NCBI GenBank assembly: GCA_030549175.1
Contig: JAUKUA010000004.1
Span: forward strand, 310,001 to 374,000
DNA length: 64,000 nt
Direction of reading: 5' to 3'
Source: Lasiosphaeris hirsuta
Lineage: Eukaryota; Ascomycota; Sordariomycetes; Sordariales; Lasiosphaeriaceae
Positions within the stretch are counted from its first letter, which is position 1. Every line of letters begins with the position of its first letter. Below are positions 11,419-22,680 of this stretch, one piece after another. Under the pieces are notes generated by a model. It was not told the origin of the DNA. It made no database searches and saw nothing but the letters and a program-made list of their open reading frames with translations. The position numbers were made by a program, and so were the translations under genes.

Positions 11419-12984
11419 TCACCGTCCCACAGCCCTATACCCCGGCAACACACTCGTCTGGACATACTGCAGCTCGGGCACCGTCAACACCCTAGGCTGC
11501 AGATGCGCATCGGCCTCGGCCTCGGCGACGGCCGCCTCGAAGCTCGGCAGCCCCATGCCGCCGTAGGCCTGCTCCATCTCGGCCTCGACGCCGACCTGAA
11601 TCGGCAGCGTGAGCGAGACGGTGGTCGCGGCCGAGCCAACGCTGACGGTGAGCGAGAGCTGCACCGTGTACACGCGCGAGGCGATGCACGAGTGGAACGT
11701 CGGTACAAACGTCTTCTTGTCGGTGGGGAGCAGGATGGGGATCTGGAGCACGGCCGTGTGGAAGATCGGGGAGCCGGCGGCGGTGGTGCTGCTCTCGGAC
11801 TGCTGTCGGCTGTGCCGCTTGGAGGAGGTGGACTTCTTCCTCCGGTCGGACGATGCGCGCGAGTCGTACTCGGGGCTGTTGTTGTTGTTGTTGTTGTGGT
11901 CGCTTGAGTACCCCGAATCCCGGCGTGTCGCGGCTGACAGCTGCTGTGTCCACCGCACCTTGGGCGCCGACATGGCGGGCAGCGACGCTGACGTTGAGTA
12001 AGCCCCCCGCTTGTCAGACACGAATTGTTGGTTCCACTCCCCCATGTTGGGGAAGTTGGAAATGGTGCCCGAAGCGAAGAAGCTGTGGGCCGTGATCTTC
12101 CCCGAGACGGCGGTGACTTTGGGGGGCAAGACGTCTGGGGAGGTGGGCTCGAAGCTGAGGTGGATCTGTGCTGTTGGCTGCGACACCATGTAGAGCCCGT
12201 CTGATCGGAGGACTGCTGGCCCGGGTTGCCCCGCCTCGGCTGTCAATCGACCCAGCTTCGACGACAGGACGTTCCTCCGGACCGACTTGGACTTGGCCAT
12301 GATGTAGAGTGTGTCGGCCTCGGTGATGTTCAGCGGTGGCTCCTCGACCGACACGGGGAGTACCTGGATGGGCTTAACGGCCTCCATGATCCGTATCCGC
12401 GCCTCGCCTACCTCTGGATCCCGCAGCACCCTCGCCTTGACAGAGTACTCGACCTGGACCATCTGAGGGGCCATGTCGTCCTTCTCCCAGCGGCCCATGG
12501 TTGGTGGTAAAAGCACGTGCTGGTCTTGGAGCAGGTCAGACTGCATGTGGTGGTGGCAAGCGCCAATCGTGAGTTGGGTTGGAATAACAAAGTTGAAGGG
12601 GATTGTGTAGGTCTCGCCAGTCTCTAGTATCCGCGGCACTGGGTAGGTCGATTCGGGGATTGGCATCAACATCTTGAGAAAGGTGTGAGTGACTTCGTGG
12701 GGCGAGCTCACGCCGTCTACCCTCGTCTTGGTATTTCCTACGAGGAGAATCTGGATAGAGTCGAAGCGGACATCACGCTTGGTGGTAATTGTGACGTTGC
12801 CGGCCACGGGCGACAAGGTCGAGTAGACCTTGGAGTTGTAGTGGTTGTCGAGGTTAATCTCGATGTTGGACCTGGGATACGCCATTCTCCTGGCCGAGGA
12901 CTGGAAGTCGCTTGATCCACTGATGCTGGACGCCGCCATGGCGGATGACAGCGCCGTCACGTTTTGTAGACGTGAGAACGACAT
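11419..12984 (-). CDS. Arrestin-domain protein, Bul/ART-like
   Basis: Fungal arrestin-related proteins are adaptors that bring a Rsp5-type ubiquitin ligase to plasma-membrane transporters for endocytosis. The single-exon protein has 521 residues from the first true ATG at 12984. A second ATG in a strong GCCATGG context at 12939 could be used instead. An arrestin-N fold covers about residues 35-200 (IEINLDNHYNSKVYSTL, FNFVIPTQLTIGACHH, LLPPTMGRW), and a C-terminal arrestin domain follows. Between them lies a Ser/Asn-rich linker with an Asn run (near 11880-11895) and RRDSGYSSD, likely phosphorylated. I see no clean PPxY; PEYDS and LPGY are the nearest motifs, so binding to the ligase is uncertain. 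The extreme N-terminal frame above 12984 opens only from TTG. Confidence 0.8.
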   Translation of the reverse strand: MSFSRLQNVTALSSAMAASSISGSSDFQSSARRMAYPRSNIEINLDNHYNSKVYSTLSPVAGNVTITTKRDVRFDSIQILLVGNTKTRVDGVSSPHEVTHTFLKMLMPIPESTYPVPRILETGETYTIPFNFVIPTQLTIGACHHHMQSDLLQDQHVLLPPTMGRWEKDDMAPQMVQVEYSVKARVLRDPEVGEARIRIMEAVKPIQVLPVSVEEPPLNITEADTLYIMAKSKSVRRNVLSSKLGRLTAEAGQPGPAVLRSDGLYMVSQPTAQIHLSFEPTSPDVLPPKVTAVSGKITAHSFFASGTISNFPNMGEWNQQFVSDKRGAYSTSASLPAMSAPKVRWTQQLSAATRRDSGYSSDHNNNNNNSPEYDSRASSDRRKKSTSSKRHSRQQSESSTTAAGSPIFHTAVLQIPILLPTDKKTFVPTFHSCIASRVYTVQLSLTVSVGSAATTVSLTLPIQVGVEAEMEQAYGGMGLPSFEAAVAEAEADAHLQPRVLTVPELQYVQTSVLPGYRAVGR

Positions 12985-15900
12985 CAGGTAAAAGAGGGTA
13001 AACCGATCAGGGCTAAACCGGGGAGAAGGTGTGTAGATCAAGCTGCAGGCTCGGATTCACAAGCAAGAACTCGGAATCGAGACCTGGCACAACTGTTTGT
13101 ATCTCTCAGTGCCGGCTGGGATTAGCTGATGGAGGGTCTGGTGCTGTTGTGGTCTCAGGGCCTAGTGTTGACTGTTGGGCGTTTGTGAAACGGCTTCGCT
13201 AGTGATTTGGTGTGGCGTGGAAGCTATAAGCTATAAGCTGGAAGCTATATGCTAGTATGATATGATGGGCGGCTGTTATCCAGATCCGTTATGTACGCCA
13301 CGGGAGAGTTCTCTTATACACTCTCGCTGGAACCGTCGAGGGCCGGACAACAACAAAGAGTCTGAGTCATTACAAAGCCCGTGCCGGTGACAGCGCCAGG
13401 GCGCGATGGCCCTTGGATCTGCTTGTCCTTTTGAGGATACGGCTTGATGTCCTTACCCGGGCCCAGACGGGCTTATCCGGCAGTGATTGGCGCATGGCAA
13501 GGTAAAGGGGGGTGTGGTGGTGCAGGTGCATATGATGAAGAGCCAGGCTCGGCATGGTTCGAGGGGGTGCAGACAGCGGTGCTCAGTGGTGCTTTGTGGT
13601 GCTGTGCGGTGTTCGGGCCCGCGGGACGGGTCATCACCGTCGACGCAAAGCGGGGCGCAACTGTCCTGGGCCATGAGGTGCTTCATGCCTGCCCCCCCCC
13701 CCTTGGAACGCCCTTGGCCGGCACCCGCAAGTGGTTCCCATTACTACCATCCCCTACCACCCCTCCAACCACTAGCTGCGCAGGGCACACGAGGCCATGA
13801 TGGAGGCGCCAAGGCACGGCGAGAAGAGAATGGGGCAAGCCACATTCAATAATCCCTACGAGGCTCCTTCCATTGCGCGCTTTCCATTCTTCGCGCCTCT
13901 GTCTCTCTTGGTACGAACGAGTGGCATTGCTAGTCCCATCCAGGGAAACGGATCGAGGAGCCCCCCCAGGTTTCACAAGGAAACCAGGGCCACTGGTCGT
14001 CCCATAGCCATATTTATTAGTAATCTAGCATCGTTGGACAGATGTATGTGCAAAGGCGTGACTTTTCCCCTTTTTGAGACGTCGACTGCGAGCAGCGATC
14101 GCAACAGGCTCGGCTGAGAGCACCCTGAAGATCTTCCGGTAGGCTTGTCGGCTCCCACACCACATCGCGGCCCTGACGTGGTCTCGAGGATCTCCTTGCC
14201 ACACTCTTCGTGGCCAGGCATGCAACAAAACCGGTAGTGCTCTCACCTCTCCGCGTTCTGCCTCCGCGCACTCGGTGACGCGAGTTTACGGAATCTACGG
14301 ACTGCTATTGACTGGTCGAGGCCGGTTACGGAAAAGGCCAGCAGCTGGACTGCAAAAGATTTCAATCAGTCAATCACAGGTGTCAATTGACGCATGAAAC
14401 ATGGGGAGGAATCTAACGGTGAGTTGCAACCCGACGTAATGGGTTCCTTTGATAAACCCCTCCTCCCCGCAGCTGCAACAGCCAGCCCCACGGGCTGCCG
14501 CAGTCCCAGCCGACAGGGCAGTCGCCCCCCAGCCAAGCCCAGCTGGGGTATGTGCGCACCGACCAAGTGTCCCGAGTCCCCAAGAAAGTTCTCGTTGTGC
14601 AATTTGGAGGAAAGAGGGCGACCATCAACACCGAGTGAGGAAGAACGATGTCCCTTCTTACATGTTTGATAGCACAAACAAATCAAAATTCACCTGCCAG
14701 GGACAGTGGCTGTCGCGTGCCGCCTGTCTCGGCAGCCCCCAAAAATACCATGTATATATATGCTCAATGCAGTGCAACACAAACCCCAGTTGGGACCTCA
14801 GAAACAGGTCAGAGTCATCGCCAAAGGAGCCCGGTTTGTTCCATACTAGTTAGTGTGTTAAAAAGGTGCCCTGCCTAACAGGGGGCGCCGAAATCCGAGC
14901 TTACGGGCGACGGTCCCCGAACCCGATATACGGATTGCCTTCGGATAACTGCCCCATAGGGTAGCCGACAAGGGGGAATGGTCTTTTAACTACGAGACGA
15001 CACGGGCCGAGCAACTGTTGACATTGTAAATCCGAATCCGTCGAGTTGCCTGCCCGGAAGCCTGCTTGCCTGTTGGCTAGATCTGATAAATATCTGCTCA
15101 TTCACATCCTTCGATGCAGTGCAAGCCCGATTGGTGACGGCGACCAAAAGGATCGCCTCAACTCCCCACCTGAAAGCTAGCAAACCGCATGGTCTCATCC
15201 CCAACAATATGATATATTGTCAAAGCTTGGAACCGCCGTCCGTGTTACGCAAGGGTCGCTCTTGGGATACCACGCTACCCGGCACTTTCCACATATAACC
15301 GAATGCTCATTTGAGCCCCAGCCATGCTGTTACGTAGCCGTGTTCTTTTTCGGCTTGTTTGCGCCTTTTGCTTGACAACCAGATGTCGTTCCAAAATAGC
15401 GGGACCCTCGACAAGATGACGGTAGGTAGCGTATACAACTACACATACATTTACGTAGTGGGACTGCGTAGCGCGCACTAGAAAGAAAAATCTGCCACTC
15501 AGCGCGTGTCCCAAAAGAGTCCGCCGGCCGTGTGACTCAAACTTCAGGTTGGTACTGTGGCAGCTGCCTGAGGTACGGACCCCTTGGTCCGCCAAGGTGG
15601 CGGTCGATGAAACGCAGCCCCAAATCAGAGCCTTGCATTTCCGGACAAACTTTAACTCGCTTTGTCATTCAAACGCGTTGGTAAGCACCACACCATGTCT
15701 GGGGATTCAAAAGAGTCACCACTCGCTTTACATTATCCAGGCCAGAGATAGGTCCAAGAGGTCGAGTATTCGAACCTCAATTCGCAATTCTTCCTGCTTT
15801 GAGCGTCGCCGTGCCCGAATTGCGGTGTACAGCTGCCATCGGGAATCCCGACCCAAGTGTGCAACATTCTCCAGTCTATCATGCTCTAGTATTATTGTAT

Positions 15901-16132
15901 GCAAACATGCTCGTCCTTTACAGGTACATCATAGGCGTGTTTTAACCGCCGAGCTACGGCACACCCCAAAAACATGACGCCGTCGCCTGCTAGTGAATGA
16001 GTTGTCAATGAACCGCTGCGAGCCGCCGGTGCTTGGCAAACTCAACGATCAACACAAAAGACGGCACCAGAAACGGTACCTGGTGTGTCTTTCGCTTCGT
16101 TTTTCAGAACCGAGACACACCGCGCTCCTAGA
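12985..16132. other. 3.1 kb gene-free stretch
   Basis: Upstream of the arrestin gene and downstream of YKE4. No open frame here has recognisable family features or a plausible exon chain. A short imperfect tandem repeat of AAGCTAT units lies at about 13221-13250. A tRNA-like A-box and a B-box-like element occur on the minus strand near 15940-15957 and 15770, but they do not fold into a tRNA. A short untranslated RNA cannot be excluded. Confidence 0.5.
13221..13250. repeat. Short AAGCTAT tandem repeat
   Basis: Four imperfect copies of a 7-nt unit (AAGCTAT, with one copy AAGCTGG) lie about 240 bp upstream of the arrestin-like ATG. Confidence 0.8.
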
Positions 16133-17543
16133 TTAGTCATGCCACGAGATATACAGCATAATGCCAGCGCCGAGTGCTATGGCGGCAAACTGCACCAGCG
16201 TCTTGCGCAGCTCCTGGCCCTTGTTGGGCCCCGTCTCCAGGAGCTCGGGGATGACAGCCACTGTGCCGACGTAGAGGAACGTACCCGCCGTGAAGGGCAG
16301 CAGCATGTCACCCCAGGTCAGGCTGGTGCACCAGAGCCCGCCCGTGATGCCTACCGCGCTATCGCTACTGTTCGCGCTGCCGCCGAACTCCTGGACGGCA
16401 ATACCAATCAGGGTCCCGAGTAGGGCACCGATGGCCGTGACGAACTGGGCGCCCATGGCCGCCCGCTTAGAGAAGCCCGACTGCACGAGCAATGCGAAGT
16501 CGCCAACCTCGTGCGGGATCTCATGGAAGAAGACAGCCACCGTGGTAGTCGCTCCGATGGTCGGGGACGCGTAGAACGACGCAGACATTGCCAAGCCGTC
16601 TGTAATGTTATGCGTGAAATCGGCACTAGAAGACAGCGGGTTAGCATGCCGTTGGCTCTTCCACACAACCGAACCGAAAAGACCCATATTTCACGCACAT
16701 GAGGTTCAAGAAGCCGCCTAGCTTCACAGAGGGGTTGATCCCCTTGGAGTGGCTGTCCACGCTATCCTTGGCCCCATCCGATTGGGCCTCCTTTTTGCGG
16801 TTCTTGACGCCCTTGGACCCCTGCTTGTTGACGGCGCTCGACCTGCCGTCAGACTCGGGGGAATTCGAGTTTGCGGACCTGTGAGAATGGCCGTGGCCGT
16901 GATCATGACCACCCCCACCTCCCGTCGCGATGCGCAAGCCCTTGTCCATGGCGACGAATGTCATAAAGCCGACTAGGATGGCGACGCCTAGGAGTAGGTT
17001 CCGGTTGGGCTCGACGAGCACAAAGCGCACGCTATCCGGACTGTCCTCGCCGACGAAGATCTCGGGCAGCAGGTGGAACAGCGTATCACCCAGCAGGCCC
17101 CCCACGGCGAAGGCCACCATGACAGAGAGCGAGGAGGGGTCGATGTTGGTCGGGCATAGCGCTAGTAGGAAATTGGGCGGGCCCGAGATGTACAATGTCG
17201 CGAGAAGGGCGTTGACGGCGGGACTACCCGGGAAAAGAATGGCGAACAGGCGCGAGACGTAGGTCGAAGGCGCGTGGGCGTGCTCGGCAGCCTTTTCCCG
17301 GTTGAGGTCTTGGACAATTGCGCATTGCTGTTCATTTTGGCGCGTCGCGCGCCCATGATTAGCTGATTACACCAAAACCGACGACGACCCAAGCTCAATC
17401 CTCACCTGCAGCTTCTCGTCGAGCTCGTCCAAGCTCAGGGACGCCAGAGTGCCGCCGGCGGAGGCGTCGCTCTTGGCCCAGACATGGAGAGCCCCAATTG
17501 ACACTACCAACAATAGCAGGCAATGGAACCGAGAGACTGCCAT
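16133..17543 (-). CDS. YKE4: ZIP-family zinc transporter, YKE4/ZIP7 type
   Basis: LIV-1/KE4-type ZIP transporters move zinc across the ER, Golgi or other endomembranes toward the cytosol. Three exons (17543-17406, 17327-16699, 16625-16133) encode 419 residues. Residues 1-23 form a signal peptide ending HVWA. Membrane helices are interrupted by a His-rich cytosolic loop (GHDHGHGHSHR), which usually senses or binds zinc. The joint of exons 2 and 3 restores LNLIADFTHNITDGLA, the conserved TM4 metal-binding motif. The TM5 signature HEIPHEVGDF is the LIV-1 hallmark. The C-terminus ends SWHD. The gene is divergent from the PI-PLC fusion gene. The YKE4 assignment rests on HEIPHE and the position of the His loop. 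An intron acceptor choice one motif upstream (TAATCAG) would break the frame, so the AACAG site was taken. Confidence 0.9.
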
Positions 17544-18500
17544 TTCGACGGACGGAAAAGATGGACAGCGTCGCGCGAGCTATCTGATGGTGGTGATGGG
17601 ATGGAGAAAGCCGGCGACCTGAAAAGGGGCTTGGACACGAAGTGATGGCACCTGGGAAACTGGGCGTCCTTCGCGAAAGCGGAGCCCGGTTTTCCTGTCA
17701 GCTGGGGCACGCACCAGAAGATCAGCGCGGAAGCGACGCGCCAAGGAGAGCCATAGGGCTGAAGCTGAAAGCACCATGCTGCTTGGCGCCAGTACCTATC
17801 TTCAGGCATGGTCCCAAGTCAGAAGTGTTTCTCTGGCACGGACATGCTTCTGAGGGCGTTGAAAATAGGCTGCTTACTCCAAGTCATGTGTTCTAGAAAG
17901 AAGCTTGAACCTACTTCAATAATGTTAAATATGGGAACATCCGACCTAATAACCCCCTGATGCGACTCCATCTAAAAAATGGCCGAGGTAGCCAGCTTGC
18001 CCGGTCAATGAAGTGAGGAGATGTGTAGGGTAGGTTACGTCCCATATTCCACATGCAAACCCCACCGTCATTAGGCAAGCTGCACCAAGCCCATTTCCCC
18101 ATCTCTTGCCAGATGGGAGTCGCTCAACTCAAAGCCACCTTGGGCATTCAAACGACCGCATAAGCAACACATCGGATACTGACATGCTGCGACCTGCTAG
18201 CTGACCCCCCGTCCCTCTCTCAGCAGATACACCCGAGATACGTCAGAGGGAATCGAAATATCGCTACGCAATGCCGATTAGAGACACGAGTTTTACCTAA
18301 TCGGCTCAATATGGTTTACTCTTGACGGTGACACCAAGTCAATGATCGCCTCTCTCGTCAGCGGGCCGACTTTCAGTTCAAGCCCGACTACTAGAGTCCC
18401 TCCTTCTCCTCTAACGCTCGAGTGTCCCGTCCCACAACTCACCTTACCACCGACAATCCATCCTACCGTAGCGCCTCTCGTGGCACCTAAGCTAGACATC
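17544..18500. other. Divergent promoter region, YKE4 / PI-PLC fusion
   Basis: About 960 bp between divergent starts. The part from 18342 is an open extension of the PI-PLC frame but is Pro/Thr/Ser low complexity and pyrimidine-rich, so I treat it as leader. No other gene seen. Confidence 0.5.
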
Positions 18501-20447
18501 ATGTCCTGGCTTCCTCACGGCCAAGGCAATTCGGGTCTTGTCCAAACGAACCGCGATGGGCAGTCTAAAACTGTCCCAGCATTAGCCACGTACCGAGGCC
18601 GGCTCTGGTGTCTCTGGGCCGATCTCAACGGAAGTGCCTGGTACGCTGCCACCGCCGACAATGGAGCAGAGTTCGGCCCTCGCCAGACCTTCCCACAGGC
18701 TGGTCTACCCGTAATAACTAATCTAAACGGCCACCTCCACGCTGTCATTGTCATAGAGACAGGGAATATGATCCACTACCTCTATGAGGATGAGGAAGCC
18801 CAGGCCTGGGTCCCCGTTGAGCCCCTGAGTGGTGTTGTCACGCATTCCAGTCCATGTCTTGTGGCCTTCCACAATAAGCTATTCCTGGCTTTCATAAGTG
18901 GTGGCGAGCTCTACTACGCCATCTGGACCAACTCCACCTCCAGCCCAAACTCTGCTTCTCAGCCTAGCGGGACCTGGTCAACCTTCGTGAAGGTTTCTGA
19001 AGAGGCTCTTGAATTCGATGGAATACCGGCGCTCTTTGTTATGAACGGGGCTCTCCATCTCCTCTGTGCCACAAAAACCGAAGCCCGGGATATCCTCTGC
19101 TATGCCTACGATTATATCAAGTCGGTCTGGTCAAAATGCAATGACGTGAGTGAGGGACGGGCTGCCCGTGGAGTGAGCGCGACAAGTTACGGCAACCAAG
19201 CATTCTTGGGCTTCATCGAGGATGGCCCAGAGGACCAAACCCACTCGGTGTGTGTGGCCTCGTTCACCGACGGCCAGTGGCAGGCCCACGAAGTGGTCCC
19301 AGCCCAGAGCGCCGCCGACCCTCCGCAGATTAGCATCCTCAACGGCCGGATCCACTGCATCTTCAACGATAACACCTCCACCAAGGACTTGCGGTGGTAC
19401 TCCCGCCCCCTTTTAAAGTATAGCCTCTCGTCCTGGATGGGTGCCATACCCTCCTCTACCCCCCTCTCGCGCATCACCATCCCCGGGACGCACGACTCGT
19501 GCGCGCGGAGCAACATCCCCTTCGTGCGCACCCAGTACCTCAGCATCCCGCAGCAGCTCGCCCTGGGTATCCGCTTCCTCGACCTGCGCCTGCGCCGCCA
19601 CGACAACGGCCGGCTGTACTGCTACCATGGTGGCATCCCGCTGGGACTGCCCCTGCGGCTCCCGCTCGAGTCGGTGCTAACATCTGTCTGGACCTTTCTG
19701 CGCGGGCCCGACGGCACCCTCCCACCCACCGAGACCGTCCTGGTCTCCATCAACAACGACGACAGCTCCTCCCGCGCCCAAGACGACCCGGTGCCCTTTT
19801 ACGCCGCCGTAGCCGCCGCCATCGCCGCCACCCCACCCTACCCGGATGGCACCCCTCGCTGGGTGACCACATCGCACACGCCCCGCCTCTCCGCCGCCCG
19901 TGGCCGCGCCGTGCTCCTGCGGCGCTACCCCGGCGACCCGGCAATCTCGCCCGCCGACCGCGCCGGCCTCGACCTCAGCGACTGGGTCGACGACAGCCCG
20001 GGCTTCACCATCGTGACGCCGACGGGCGTGCGGGCCCACCTGCAGGACAAGTGGCGGTTCGCACGGCGGATGGCACTGGCGGAGCTGGTGGCGAGCAAGA
20101 GCGGGTTCGTGGCGGCGCTGATGGCGCGCGCGGCGGCGGCGACCGCAACCCCCCATGACGGGGACGAGGACGGGGACTGGTACATCAACTTCTGCTCGGC
20201 TGTGGGCGACCCGTCGCAGCACGGCGAAGTCGCCGAGGCCAAGTGGATCGCGGTCGGTGCGCACTCGGACTGGGTCGGGAAGTGGGTCAGCGGGATGAAC
20301 ACGTGGACGCGGGGGTTCTTGGTCGAGCGGATGGAGGCGCCGAGGGCCGAGGGGCTGGCGGTGCGGCTGGGGGTTGTTAATCTGGACTATCCGGAGCTGC
20401 CCGAGGACAATGACCTGGTGGCGAGGCTGATTGAGATGAATTTTTGA
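18501..20447 (+). CDS. Beta-propeller plus bacterial-type PI-PLC (X domain) fusion
   Basis: A two-part protein of 648 residues, single exon. Residues about 25-305 hold six diverged repeats, starting near residues 25, 69, 117, 175, 224 and 274. Each follows the pattern P-x-L/I ... N-G-x-L-H/W ... L-x-Y/W, as in lectin- or sialidase-like beta-propellers. Residues about 311-648 form a phosphatidylinositol-specific phospholipase C X domain of the bacterial, calcium-independent type. It begins SWMGAIPSS and has TIPGTHDS with His331, LDLRLR, and CYHGG with His376. These match the two catalytic His of the bacterial enzymes. I expect cleavage of PI or GPI-type lipids, with the propeller binding glycans or surfaces. 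No clear signal peptide or membrane segment is visible, so export is unproven. The ATG at 18501 has a good context (A at -3). An in-frame ATG at 18342 would add 53 low-complexity residues. The origin could be horizontal, but this is not tested. Confidence 0.8.
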   Translation: MSWLPHGQGNSGLVQTNRDGQSKTVPALATYRGRLWCLWADLNGSAWYAATADNGAEFGPRQTFPQAGLPVITNLNGHLHAVIVIETGNMIHYLYEDEEAQAWVPVEPLSGVVTHSSPCLVAFHNKLFLAFISGGELYYAIWTNSTSSPNSASQPSGTWSTFVKVSEEALEFDGIPALFVMNGALHLLCATKTEARDILCYAYDYIKSVWSKCNDVSEGRAARGVSATSYGNQAFLGFIEDGPEDQTHSVCVASFTDGQWQAHEVVPAQSAADPPQISILNGRIHCIFNDNTSTKDLRWYSRPLLKYSLSSWMGAIPSSTPLSRITIPGTHDSCARSNIPFVRTQYLSIPQQLALGIRFLDLRLRRHDNGRLYCYHGGIPLGLPLRLPLESVLTSVWTFLRGPDGTLPPTETVLVSINNDDSSSRAQDDPVPFYAAVAAAIAATPPYPDGTPRWVTTSHTPRLSAARGRAVLLRRYPGDPAISPADRAGLDLSDWVDDSPGFTIVTPTGVRAHLQDKWRFARRMALAELVASKSGFVAALMARAAAATATPHDGDEDGDWYINFCSAVGDPSQHGEVAEAKWIAVGAHSDWVGKWVSGMNTWTRGFLVERMEAPRAEGLAVRLGVVNLDYPELPEDNDLVARLIEMNF

Positions 20448-21283
20448 AAGGAGGGGGCCGGCGGCTGGGCGGGGATGGGCTGGCGGTGTTGGATGTAGGG
20501 GGCGTGCTCTGGATTTTCTGAGAATTCCAATGCGCGCGATCGACTTGCGTGAAATTTTGGCGATTCATGACGTTAGCGTCATCCACTTGGTGTTCATGCG
20601 CGGAGTCCATTCCATATATGTGTGACAGTTACATGGGATGGCAGTTTCGTCTGAGCGTGCTAGACTGCTTGCTGAAAGAATGGTCAACTTTGGATGAACC
20701 TTATCGCCATGAAGAACTTCGGATGTTTAGTGGTTGATGAGAGTTGATTGAAGCACACCATCTCCGTATTCTGGTAGATTCTTGACTAAGGCAACCTGGT
20801 TTACCGAATAGCGTATAATCTGCCATGATGTTGAAGGCATTGATCACCTACAAGTCTGATGCCCTGTACCGGGGAGTCCAGTATCGAAGTGGAGGTGGAC
20901 CGATGATCCAAAAATACATTTGCATTGCTCAAGCTGGCAGCACGACACTTCTGGTGGATAACATCGGGGGGTTACAATTTCATGGAAACAAGCACGCGTC
21001 ACCATCTCAACCAAGGTACAGCCAGTAGAAGAAAAAAATACTGCTTGTTTACTCGAAATTCATTGATGCTTCTGCTACTCAGAAGCATCTTAGAATTGGA
21101 GTCTATGTATGCCGAAGGTAATATGTTCTCCATAGATTTGTATGTAGCAATATGCAAACCCTTTTGCTGTTCTAGTCGGAAAACAGCCCATTTTGGTATG
21201 CCCTTGTTATGTCTATCCGCAACGCCAACCAAATGCTTCGCTATTGTAAAAAATACGCACATGGACACACTAGCCCAGAGAGC
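20448..21283. other. Convergent 3' intergenic region, PI-PLC fusion / glucanase
   Basis: About 840 bp, more AT-rich than the flanking genes. It should carry both 3' UTRs. No gene or repeat recognised. Confidence 0.5.
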
Positions 21284-22680
21284 TTAGAGTGCCAAGATGG
21301 CCACCATCACCGCAGCAAACGCGGCGCCAATGGAGCCAGAGATGGAGCCCGCTCCATTAAAGTTCGTGGCTGGGGTCGTTGACGGTGTGCTTGAAGTTGG
21401 CGCAGTCCCGTTAGAACCGGATCCGGACCCGGAACCCGAACCTGAGCCTGAATCGCTCCCCACACCGGTGCCAGTGCCAGTCGGGTTGCTCGCAGTGCCG
21501 GTACCGGCAGGTGTTGACGTCTCAACAGAAAGCTGAGAGCTTGAAAGACTGGCACCCGGGCTTCCACCACCAACGCTACGCGTCGTGGAAAGGGTCGTGG
21601 CGCCGGACTTACTAGCGCTAGTGGATGTACTTGCGGACGCTGAAGATGTGGTGCTGGGCCTGAAAAGAAAGTGTAAGCGGGGGGTTCCGGTTGCCAAACG
21701 GACCGATCCGGCAGAGCTTACTTGGTGACCTTGCAGGAGATATCAAACAGGGGAGTGGTCGTAAGAGAGTTCCCAATAATGCCAAAGCTAGGGTTGGGGG
21801 TCGCAGGAGCGGCGTCTTGGAAGGTGTACCACCAAGTGTTGGTGGCTCCGAACAGGGGGCATCCAACTTGATCCCAATACGTCTTGGCATTCTCAAGCCC
21901 GGGGACGGCCTGGCCGACAGTCTTGCCACTGACAGGAAAGCCGGTCTCAGTGATCCAGACGGGCTTTCCACCGACGGCAGCCTGCGTAGCGCCGACAGCA
22001 TCGTCGAAGAGCCCCTTGCTGTTGGCAACAGAGTTGGCTTGGGTTTCCTGGAAGTACGGGTACGCATCCACACCGATCCAGTCCGAGGCATCAATGACGG
22101 CCTTGTTCGAGCCGTTGACCCAGGCGGTCCACGTATCTACATGACCGATCTGAGCGCCGGCCAGAGATGTGCCAGCAATGGCATCACGGACCTCCTTGAT
22201 ATAGCGAGCAATGGTTGAAGGTTCAGCACCGGGATTCTCCTTGTTCAAGAGGCCAGTTGGCGAGGCCCGGTAGAGGTCCTCGCTACCTACAGAGATGCCA
22301 GCAACCAGCTTGGTGAAGTCGATACCATACTTGGTGATGGCAGATTTGAGGGCTTGGAGCTCAGCGGCAAAGGTAGCATCGCCGGCAGAGCACCATATGC
22401 CGAGCAGGAGCGACGTCTTAGTGTTGATGGCAGCAGGGATAGCGGAGATGGGGTCGTTGGCAGTACCGCCTTGCACCGTTGTGTAGAGGCGGGCGCTAGT
22501 GAAGCCACCGCCAGGGGCACCAACAAGACCTTGGGCGGTCTTGAACTCAGCTTCAAAGTCCGACTGCTGCTTGGCAGCACCTGAAGTGAAGGTCGAGCCA
22601 TAGTTGAAGCCCTGGAAAGCAGCCAAGGCCGAGGAGAAGGTGGCAGCTAGCGCTACCAAGTGTGAGGCGCTGTGCATCAT
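21284..22680 (-). CDS. eglC: GPI-anchored glucan endo-1,3-beta-glucosidase (GH17), EglC-like
   Basis: A cell-wall beta-1,3-glucanase or transglycosidase of family GH17, anchored at the plasma membrane or wall. Two exons (22680-21722, 21659-21284) give 444 residues. A signal peptide covers residues 1-20, and the mature enzyme starts at AFQGFNYG. The catalytic acid/base is Glu134 in VGSED and the nucleophile is Glu245 in ITETGFP. The catalytic domain ends near ISCKV, and the intron falls there. Exon 2 encodes a Ser/Thr-rich, probably O-mannosylated stalk with a Gly-Ser repeat, then NFNGAGS and a hydrophobic tail ending ILAL, the expected GPI attachment signal. The first ATG is at 22680 and a second follows at once. 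The open frame above it starts only from TTG. The gene is divergent from the HET gene. Confidence 0.92.

Noticed and set aside
11492..11953. Open frames opposite or out of phase with the arrestin-like gene
   Set aside because: They are shadows of the GC-rich arrestin coding region and have Arg/His/Gln-rich random composition.
15755..15960. tRNA-like A-box (TAGCTCGGCGG) and B-box-like GGTTCGAATAC on the minus strand
   Set aside because: They are about 180 nt apart, the D-stem does not pair and the T-stem closing pair is G-A. No cloverleaf can be formed.
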